DNA of 64,000 bases. It comes from DASUKM01 sp036278735. Lineage in GTDB: Bacteria; Acidobacteriota; Vicinamibacteria; Vicinamibacterales; 2-12-FULL-66-21. Positions 57,815 to 64,000 of the stretch are shown here, piece after piece. Position 1 is the stretch's first letter; each line of letters opens with the position of its first letter. Position numbers and translations under genes: made by a program. Under the pieces are notes generated by a model. It made no database searches. It saw only the letters and a list, made by a program, of their open reading frames with translations, and had not been told where the DNA came from. The DNA lies in NCBI GenBank assembly GCA_036278735.1, contig DASUKM010000028.1, positions 62,001 through 126,000 on the forward strand. Reading direction: 5' to 3'.

Positions 57815-58891
57815 ATGTTCGACAAGCTGAGCGCCGTCGAGTCCCGTTACGAGCAGTTGATGACCGAGATGGCCGACCCGGCCGTCCAGAGCGACACGAC
57901 GAAGTTCCGTACGCACTCCAAGGCACTGGCGGAGATCCAGCCGCTCGTCGATCGCTTCCGGGAGTACAAGGACGTCGCCGCGCAGATCGCCGCCAGCGAG
58001 GAGCTGCTGAAGGATCCCGACATGCGGGAGCTCGCGCAGGAGGAGCTGAAGGCGCTCGAGCCGCGCCGCGACGCGCTCTTCGCGGACCTCAAGCTGCTCC
58101 TGGTGCCGCGCGATCCGAACGACGCCCGCAACGTGATGCTCGAGATCCGCGCCGGCACCGGCGGCGAGGAAGCGGCGCTGTTCGCCGGCGACCTGTTCCG
58201 CATGTACTCGCGGTTCGCCGAGCGGCAGGGCTGGAAAATCGACGTGCTGTCGGAAAGCGGCAGTGGCGTCGGCGGCATCAAGGAGGTGATCGCGCTCATC
58301 GAGGGGCGCAGCGTCTACAGCCGGCTGAAGTACGAGAGCGGCGTGCACCGCGTGCAGCGCGTGCCCGCCACGGAAGCGAGCGGCCGCATCCACACGTCGA
58401 CGGCGACGGTCGCGGTGCTCCCGGAAGCGGAGGAGGTCGACGTCAACATCGACGCGAAAGACCTCCGGATCGACACGTTCTGTTCGAGCGGTCCGGGCGG
58501 CCAGAGCGTCAATACGACGTATTCCGCCGTGCGGATCACCCATCTGCCGACCGGCCTGGTCGTGTCGCAGCAGGACGAGAAGTCGCAGATCAAGAACAAG
58601 GCGAAGGCGCTCAAGGTCTTGCGCTCGCGGCTCTACGAGATGGAGATGCAGAAGCAGCAGGACGCGATCGCGAAGGACCGCCGATCGCAGGTCGGCTCGG
58701 GCGACCGCTCCGAAAAGATCCGCACCTACAACTTTCGCGACAACCGCATCACCGATCACCGCATCGGCTACACGATGCACCAGCTCTCGGAAGCGCTCGA
58801 CGGCGCCCTCGACGATCTGATCGACAACGTCGTGAACTACTATCAGTCCGAAAAGCTGAAGGAGGCGACGGCGGCCGACGCGTCCCGGTGA
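57815..58891 (+). CDS. prfA: Peptide chain release factor 1
   Basis: 358 aa, ATG at 57815. The tripeptide PAT at 184-186 (RVPATEASG) is the RF1-type anticodon motif for UAG and UAA, and GGQ at 228-230 (SSGPGGQSVN) drives peptide release. It ends translation at UAA and UAG. First gene of the prfA-prmC-HIT operon. Confidence 0.96.
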   Translation: MFDKLSAVESRYEQLMTEMADPAVQSDTTKFRTHSKALAEIQPLVDRFREYKDVAAQIAASEELLKDPDMRELAQEELKALEPRRDALFADLKLLLVPRDPNDARNVMLEIRAGTGGEEAALFAGDLFRMYSRFAERQGWKIDVLSESGSGVGGIKEVIALIEGRSVYSRLKYESGVHRVQRVPATEASGRIHTSTATVAVLPEAEEVDVNIDAKDLRIDTFCSSGPGGQSVNTTYSAVRITHLPTGLVVSQQDEKSQIKNKAKALKVLRSRLYEMEMQKQQDAIAKDRRSQVGSGDRSEKIRTYNFRDNRITDHRIGYTMHQLSEALDGALDDLIDNVVNYYQSEKLKEATAADASR

Positions 58892-59757
58892 TGGCGACGC
58901 TGCAGGAACACCTCGGGCGCGCGCGCGAGACGCTGACCTCGGCGGGCATCGCGCCCGGCGAGGCCGCGCTCGACGTCGACGTGCTCGCGCGGCACGTGCT
59001 CGGGTGGGATCGCGCCCGGCTGCTGTCGTCGCTTCGCGACGGCGCGCCCCGCGGATTCGAATCGAGCTACAGCCGCCTGATCGCCAGGCGCGCCTGCCGC
59101 GAACCGGTCGCGCAGATTACCGGCATCCGCGAGTTCTGGGGCCTGGATTTCGAGGTCACGCGGGACGTCCTGACGCCCCGCCCGGAAACCGAACTGATCG
59201 TCGAGGAGGCGCTCGCGCAGTTTCCCGGTCCCGGCGCGTCGGTCCGCTCCCTCGCCATCGCCGACGTCGGCACCGGCAGCGGCTGCCTGGCCGTCGCGCT
59301 CGCGCGCGAGTTTCCCCGATCAAAAGTCGTCGCGACCGACATTTCCAGCGCCGCGCTCGCCGTCGCGAGCCGCAACGCCGTCAGGCATGCCGTGAACGAC
59401 CGCATCGCGCTCGTCGAGACGTCGTACCTTCCCTCGACGCGGCCGCTCGACTTGATCGTGTCGAACCCGCCGTACATCGCCAACCGGGACGCGGCGAGCC
59501 TGCCTCCGGAGGTGCGCGATTACGAACCGCACGAGGCGCTCTTTGCCGGGCCGGATGGCTTCCAGGTGTACCGCGGTCTGCTCGATCTCGCCTCCGGCGT
59601 CGCGGACGGCGGCCGGATGATCCTCGAGCTGGGCTACGATCAGCTCGAGCCGGTGACCACTTCTGCGACGGCGCACGGCTGGACCGTCGTCTCGGTGCGC
59701 CACGACCTGCAGGGCATCCCGCGCGTGCTCGCGCTCGCGCCCACGGGGAGATCCTGA
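58891..59757 (+). CDS. prmC: Release factor glutamine methyltransferase
   Basis: 288 aa, ATG at 58891 (TGATG junction; GTG one codon earlier is also possible). N-terminal helical RF-binding domain (DVDVLARHVLGWDRARLLS), then RPETELIVEEAL, SAM loop IADVGTGSGCLAVALA, and NPPY in LIVSNPPYIANRD, which positions the Gln side chain. It methylates the GGQ glutamine of release factors, here encoded immediately upstream. Confidence 0.95.
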   Translation: MATLQEHLGRARETLTSAGIAPGEAALDVDVLARHVLGWDRARLLSSLRDGAPRGFESSYSRLIARRACREPVAQITGIREFWGLDFEVTRDVLTPRPETELIVEEALAQFPGPGASVRSLAIADVGTGSGCLAVALAREFPRSKVVATDISSAALAVASRNAVRHAVNDRIALVETSYLPSTRPLDLIVSNPPYIANRDAASLPPEVRDYEPHEALFAGPDGFQVYRGLLDLASGVADGGRMILELGYDQLEPVTTSATAHGWTVVSVRHDLQGIPRVLALAPTGRS

Positions 59758-60101
59758 TGTCCGATTGCCTGTTCTGCCGGATTGCCGAAGGGGAGATTCC
59801 CGTCTCGATCGTTTACCAGGACGACCACCTGGTCGCCTTCGACGACATCAACCCGCAAGCGCCGACCCATGTGCTCATCGTGCCTCGCCGCCACATCGCG
59901 ACGCTCGACGCGCTGGAGCCGGGCGACGATGCGCTCGTGGGGGAGATGGTGCGGCGCGCGGCCGCCATCGCGCGCGAGCGCGGGATCGCCGCCGGCGGCT
60001 ACCGGACGATCTTCAACACGAACGCCGACGCCGGCCAGACGGTGTTCCACATCCACCTGCACCTCGTCGGCGGCCGCCGGATGCAGTGGCCGCCGGGATA
60101 A
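59757..60101 (+). CDS. HIT-family nucleotide-binding protein
   Basis: 114 aa, ATG at 59757 (TGATG junction with prmC). CLFCRIAEGEIPVSIVYQDD at the start and the histidine triad FHIHLHLVGG near the end mark a bacterial Hint-type HIT protein, a purine nucleotide phosphoramidase or hydrolase. The two N-terminal cysteines can bind zinc. A short 7-bp array follows the gene. Confidence 0.94.
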   Translation: MSDCLFCRIAEGEIPVSIVYQDDHLVAFDDINPQAPTHVLIVPRRHIATLDALEPGDDALVGEMVRRAAAIARERGIAAGGYRTIFNTNADAGQTVFHIHLHLVGGRRMQWPPG

Positions 60102-60112
60102 ACAACAGCCAC

Positions 60113-60133
60113 GCTGGAAGCTGCAAGCTGCAG
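60113..60133. repeat. Short heptanucleotide array (GCTGCAA type)
   Basis: Three 7-bp units (GCTGGAA, GCTGCAA, GCTGCAG) in the gap after the HIT gene; the shortest of the period-7 arrays and the least certain. Confidence 0.55.
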
Positions 60134-60152
60134 TCTGCTATGGGTCAGCTCT

Positions 60153-60968
60153 TTACGGGCTGATCAGAGAGAACCTGTACACTCCACCCGCCCGTCCTGG
60201 CGCCGGGATGAAATCGGTCACGAAATATCCGCGGCCGAGGTACGTCTGCGCGATGGTGCGGAACGCGAGACGCCACTCGAGCGCGAGCGCAGGCTCCGCT
60301 CCCTGCATCTCGTCGAAGCGCGGCGGAATTTCCACGAGGACGTCCGGCGCGTCGAGCGTCAGGTCCGGCCGCCCGGGCCGCGGCCAGCGGGCAGCGGAGC
60401 GCGACGGGTTGACGACTGGCGCGTCGATCCGGGCGGTTCCTGACTCGGACGCGAGCCTGCGCACGACGCGCTCGCTGTCGAGGCGCCACTCCGCCACGAA
60501 GCGATCCGTCGGTGTGCCTCGATGCAGCGCGCTGCTCGATTCGCCGTACACGTTCTCTTCGTACTCGAAGACGAGGACGCCGAGGCGGACGAAATTGAAA
60601 TGGGCGTTGAGCGCCTGCAGCGGATCGAAGGTCCACTCGATGAGGCTCGTCCCCATCGCCAGCGCGCGCTCGCGCTGCGCCAGCTTCAGCAGGCGCCCGA
60701 GCCCGTGGTCCCGCGCACCGCGCGCGACGCCGAGCATGTGCGACCACTGCGTCGGACGGCCGTTCTTCGCCGCCGGCATGGAATAGACGAACCCGGCCAT
60801 CGCGCCCCGCTCGTCGAAGGCGCCGAGCAGGATGCCGCCGCGCTTCGCGGACACGATCAGGAGCGGCGCGGGGACGACGTCCTCGGCGTCCGTGTAGCCC
60901 CACACCTCGCGCTCGAGCGCCACCACCTGGCGGCAGTCGTCGAGCGACACGAGATCCCGGATCGTCAC
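60153..60968 (-). CDS. GNAT-like acyltransferase (COG3375-type)
   Basis: 271 aa, GTG at 60968 (GTGA overlap with the HAD gene). Acetyl-CoA-binding loop region in SHMLGVARGARDHGLGRLLK, followed by WTFDPLQALNAHFNFVRLGV, the pattern of a group of large GNAT proteins (COG3375). The C-terminal third is beta-rich and ends with LGRGYFVTDFIP. Substrate unknown. Confidence 0.85.
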   Translation of the reverse strand: MTIRDLVSLDDCRQVVALEREVWGYTDAEDVVPAPLLIVSAKRGGILLGAFDERGAMAGFVYSMPAAKNGRPTQWSHMLGVARGARDHGLGRLLKLAQRERALAMGTSLIEWTFDPLQALNAHFNFVRLGVLVFEYEENVYGESSSALHRGTPTDRFVAEWRLDSERVVRRLASESGTARIDAPVVNPSRSAARWPRPGRPDLTLDAPDVLVEIPPRFDEMQGAEPALALEWRLAFRTIAQTYLGRGYFVTDFIPAPGRAGGVYRFSLISP

Positions 60969-61660
60969 AGCAGCGGGGGCAGTTCGCGCAACGAGCGGAT
61001 CACCGGGATGTCGGGGGGGCAGGCACGCGACACGCCGGACCGCGCGACGAGCACCCCGCGCATGCCGAGCCGGCGCGCCCCTTCGATGTCGTGAGGGACG
61101 CTGTCGCCGACCATCACGGCCTCGGCCGGCAGAGCGCCGGCCCGCCGCAGCGCCTCTTCGAAGATGCTCGGGTGCGGTTTCATATAGCCGTGGTCCGAGG
61201 ACGAGAGCGCGACGGCAAACAGACCGCTGAGGCCGAAGTGCTCCTCGAAGGAGGCGAGCGACCGCTGTGTGTTCGAGATCAGGCCGATCCGGAACCCTCG
61301 CGCGTGCAAAGCGCGCAGCACGTCGGGCACGTCTTCGTACAGCGAGAAATGGCGGCACGCCGCCCACTCGCCGTAGATGTCGGCTGCCGCCGCGTCGATC
61401 TGCGCCCCGCGCCCGCCCATCCCCTCGATGATCCGGCGCGTATACCGGACAAACACGGCCGGGTCATACGTCCCGCCGCCAGCGTCCGCGTCCAGCAGGC
61501 CCGAGGCGGCCGCGACGGCGGCGTCGAACCGCGCGGGATCCACGTCGATGCCGCGGCGCGCGCAGAACTCCCGATACCCCGCCCCCTGGAACATCGGGCC
61601 GGGATAGATGAGCGTGAAGTCGACATCGAAGAAGACCGCGCGTGTCGGAGGACGGGGCAT
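60965..61660 (-). CDS. HAD-family hydrolase
   Basis: 231 aa, ATG at 61660 (TGATG junction with the M16 gene). Motif I VFFDVDFTLIYPG has Phe between the two usual positions (DVDFT instead of DxDGT), motif II RIGLISNTQRSL, and motif IV EAVMVGDSVPHDIEGARRLG. Helical cap. It belongs to the haloacid-dehalogenase-like group with unknown substrate, in an operon with a GNAT gene and M16 peptidases. Confidence 0.88.
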   Translation of the reverse strand: MPRPPTRAVFFDVDFTLIYPGPMFQGAGYREFCARRGIDVDPARFDAAVAAASGLLDADAGGGTYDPAVFVRYTRRIIEGMGGRGAQIDAAAADIYGEWAACRHFSLYEDVPDVLRALHARGFRIGLISNTQRSLASFEEHFGLSGLFAVALSSSDHGYMKPHPSIFEEALRRAGALPAEAVMVGDSVPHDIEGARRLGMRGVLVARSGVSRACPPDIPVIRSLRELPPLL

Positions 61661-62937
61661 CAGGGTTCGGCGGGCACCGGCCCGGCCACGGCGACCGCGG
61701 CACGGGAAGGCTCGAGAATCGCGCGGCCGGCGGCCTCGATGTCTTCGCGCGTGACCGCCTCGATCAGTCCGGGCAGGCGGCGATCGTAGTCCGGCCCGAG
61801 CCCGAAGAATTCGGACGTCTGCAGGAACGCCGCGATGCTCTGATTGGTCTCGAGCAGGCGCGGAATCGATCCGACGAGGAACTGCCGCGTTTCTTCGACC
61901 TCCTGATCGGTCGGCCCGCCGTCGGCCAGGACGGCGACCTCGTAGTCGATCGCGGCAACCGCCCGATCGACGTTGCGCGGATCGACCCCGGCGCGCACGA
62001 CGAGCGGCCCCGGCCCGACGCTCGGGTCGAACGCGCTGAAGGCGTAATACGCCATCCCCTGCCGTTCCCGGATGTTCTCCGCCAGCCGGCCGCCGATCCC
62101 GAACTGCCCGAGAATGTTGTTCAGCATCCAGCAGGCGTAATACGACGGATCGAGCCGCGCGATCGTCACGAAGCCGTACGCGATGTCACTCTGCGGCTTC
62201 TCGCGCATCGGCACGACGACGCATTGACGGGCAGACGGATGCGGCACCGGCGGCACGGCGCGCTCGGGCGGAGCCGGCGCGTCCCAGTCGCCGAGCACGT
62301 CGCCGGCGCACGCGAGCGCGCGCGCAGGCGGGACGTCGCCCACGATCGCGAGCGACAGCGCCGCGGGGGCGAACCGGCCGGCGTGGAAGGCCCGGAGCGC
62401 ATCCCGGGTAACCGCCTCCGCGCCGGCAATCGTGCCCTTGCCCGGACGCCCGTACGGGTGCTCGCCGCCGTAGAGCAGCCGCTGAAGCGCTTCGTGCGCG
62501 CATACGGCCGGGTTGTCGTCGTCCTGCCGGATGGACGTGATGATTTCGGCGCGGCGCTTCTCGATCTCGGCCTCCGGAAACGCCGGCCGCCGGGCGACGT
62601 CCGCCATCACCGCGAGGATCGTCTCGAAGTCCTCGGACAGGCAGGTGCACGAGAGGGCCAGCGTGTGGCGATTGACCGAGACCTTCAGGGCGACGCCGCT
62701 CTCGTCGAGCGTTTCGGCAATCTGTCCGGCGGATCGGTCCGCGGTGCCGCGGTCGATCACGCGCCCGAGAAACCAGGCGAGACCTGGCAGGCCGGCGGGC
62801 TCGTACAGGCCCCCGGCGCGGAAGGACGCGCTGATCGTGACCGACGGACTGAACGACGTCTCCTGAACGATCACGCGGGCGCCGTTCGACAGCACGTCTC
62901 TGACCGGCGCCAGCCCCGCCACGGCGGTGTCCCTCAT
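61660..62937 (-). CDS. M16 peptidase-like protein, non-catalytic subunit
   Basis: 425 aa, ATG at 62937, overlapping the next M16 gene by 4 bp. M16 lobes are evident (DVLSNGARVIVQETSFSPSV; RLAENIRERQGMAYYAFSAF carries the R-Y element), but the zinc motif is absent (GLAWFLGRVIDRGT in its place). It should pair with the catalytic partner encoded upstream. Confidence 0.9.
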   Translation of the reverse strand: MRDTAVAGLAPVRDVLSNGARVIVQETSFSPSVTISASFRAGGLYEPAGLPGLAWFLGRVIDRGTADRSAGQIAETLDESGVALKVSVNRHTLALSCTCLSEDFETILAVMADVARRPAFPEAEIEKRRAEIITSIRQDDDNPAVCAHEALQRLLYGGEHPYGRPGKGTIAGAEAVTRDALRAFHAGRFAPAALSLAIVGDVPPARALACAGDVLGDWDAPAPPERAVPPVPHPSARQCVVVPMREKPQSDIAYGFVTIARLDPSYYACWMLNNILGQFGIGGRLAENIRERQGMAYYAFSAFDPSVGPGPLVVRAGVDPRNVDRAVAAIDYEVAVLADGGPTDQEVEETRQFLVGSIPRLLETNQSIAAFLQTSEFFGLGPDYDRRLPGLIEAVTREDIEAAGRAILEPSRAAVAVAGPVPAEP

Positions 62938-64000
62938 GCGCCACGCTCCAACGGCTGGAACCAGCCGGTGGTCCGCTGGTCTCTCGCCAGGCGGCGACGC
63001 GCGACATCCGCCACCTGTTCCGGCGTCACGGCTTCGACGCCGGCGGTAATCCGTTCGAAGTAGCCGTCACCGGCGACTGTCGCGAAATAGCCCAGCTGGT
63101 GGGCGATGTTGGTCACGCTGTCGGTCTCGAACACCAGCCGCGCGCGCAACTGCCGCTTCGCGCGCGCGACCTCCGCCTCGGTCAACCCGCGCGCGCGCAC
63201 CTCTTCGATCGCCGCGACCGCCGCCGCTTCGAGCGACGCGAGCGACACGCCCTCGGTCGCCGTCAGCGAGAGGCTGTAGAGAAACGGTTCGGCCGTCGGA
63301 ATCAGCGCGCCGCTGACCATCGAGGCGAGGCCGCGCTCGACGAGCGCCGTGTAGACGCGCGCCTTGCGCTGCGGCGGCATACCGCGGAAGCTCGACCAGA
63401 GATTCACCCCTTTCGCGCCGGTCAAGGCCGCGTCGAGCACGAGCATCGGAAAGAAATCGGCGCCCGACGCCGCCGGCGCATGCCACGCGAACTTCAGGTA
63501 CGCCGTCGTGCCGTCGCGCTCGATCAGCACGCGGCGCTCCCCCACCTGCGGCGGCTCCGGCGCGCGCCGCCGCACCGGCGAGGTTCCGGCCGGAATCCGG
63601 CCGAATCGCCGATCGACGGTCCGCAGCACGTCATCGGCGTCGACGTCGCCGACGATGACGAGCGTGGCGCTCGCGGGCACGTAGTGGCGGCGGTAATGGC
63701 CGTAGAGATCGTCGCGCCCCATCGCGCGGAGGTCGTCGACCCAGCCGATGGTCGGATGCCGGTAGGGATGCGCCCTGAACGCCGTCGCCGTCACCTCGGT
63801 ATCGAGGAGCTGATCGGGATCGTTGTCGCCTCCCTGCAGCTCCGAGATGATGACGGTCCGCTCCGACTCGCACTCCTCCGGTTCGTACAGGCCGTTGGTC
63901 ATCCGCTCGGCTTCGATGAACAGCATCTGATCGAGCGCCGAGGGGGCGGCGGTCTCGAGATACGTCGTCTGGTCGATCCAGGTGTAGCCGTTCCAGGTTC
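62934..64000 (-). CDS. M16 peptidase, catalytic partner, runs off right edge
   Basis: Only the C-terminal part is in the window; the frame is open to base 64000. The visible upstream end reads TWNGYTWIDQTTYLETAAPS, then ALDQMLFIEAERM, which corresponds to the region following the HxxEH motif in M16 enzymes, and the third zinc ligand region is ERTVIISELQGGDNDPD. The HxxEH itself would lie in the missing part. Further motifs: HPYRHPTIGW and SATLVIVGDVDADDVL. With the downstream partner it forms a second M16 pair. Confidence 0.9.
   Translation of the reverse strand, partial: TWNGYTWIDQTTYLETAAPSALDQMLFIEAERMTNGLYEPEECESERTVIISELQGGDNDPDQLLDTEVTATAFRAHPYRHPTIGWVDDLRAMGRDDLYGHYRRHYVPASATLVIVGDVDADDVLRTVDRRFGRIPAGTSPVRRRAPEPPQVGERRVLIERDGTTAYLKFAWHAPAASGADFFPMLVLDAALTGAKGVNLWSSFRGMPPQRKARVYTALVERGLASMVSGALIPTAEPFLYSLSLTATEGVSLASLEAAAVAAIEEVRARGLTEAEVARAKRQLRARLVFETDSVTNIAHQLGYFATVAGDGYFERITAGVEAVTPEQVADVARRRLARDQRTTGWFQPLERGA

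Overview
The window is a GC-rich (about 70%) bacterial chromosome segment, densely coded on both strands, with many start/stop overlaps of 1-13 nt. Gene content points to a soil-type Acidobacteriota lineage, most plausibly Vicinamibacteria: paired M16 peptidases, a DUF1343 muramidase-like enzyme, a ferritin-like/VIT1 fusion, AddAB-like recombination genes and a tRNA-Sec. This assignment is inference from gene content, not a database result.

Layout. 1-8.6 kb: a PAS protein (cut by the window start), a ribbon-helix-helix/P-loop kinase pair, a NamZ-like enzyme, DinB and LOG-family proteins, a cytochrome c, a VIT1-type transporter, a SRPBCC protein and NhaA. 8.7-18.5 kb: a REP-like repeat pair, an amidase with a small coupled partner, rhodanese, alpha/beta hydrolase, alcohol dehydrogenase, an M16 peptidase pair, an MFS transporter and an Mrp/ApbC ATPase. 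18.7-21.9 kb: small membrane proteins, a J-domain protein, several tiny zinc-ribbon or hypothetical proteins, and DUF488. 21.9-29.4 kb: an AddA-like helicase-nuclease and AddB-like Fe-S nuclease, coupled to a secreted protein and DUF488. 29.7-34.4 kb: asparaginase, a decayed NhaP antiporter, a HEAT lipoprotein, a frameshifted SDR and an epimerase.

34.57-43.64 kb is an integrated genomic island of about 9 kb and visibly lower GC. It is flanked by a perfect 48-bp direct repeat; the right copy is the 3' part of an intact tRNA-Ala(GGC). It carries a P4-type tyrosine integrase, paired candidate integrase arm sites at both ends, an AlpA-like regulator, small zinc-ribbon proteins, and a tight five-gene minus-strand operon: DNA methyltransferase, PaeR7I/XhoI-family endonuclease, a second protein that looks like a degenerate relative of that endonuclease, DUF262 protein, and HEPN protein. 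This composite defence operon is the best candidate for a system not yet described.

43.7-64 kb returns to host DNA: MobA-like transferase, cold-shock gene with promoter and terminator, tRNA-Sec, DUF892, an operon with a degenerate ABC ATPase, ErpA, divergent class I fumarase and aspartate ammonia-lyase, a coupled methyltransferase/prenyl synthase/phosphatase operon, BioY, ThiD, MoaE-MoaD, PrfA-PrmC-HIT, then GNAT, HAD and a second M16 pair running off the right edge.

Two patterns recur across host DNA. Many genes have a TANNNT -10-like hexamer ending only 6-8 nt before the start codon, which suggests leaderless transcription. Several intergenic gaps hold different tandem repeats that all have a 7-bp period.
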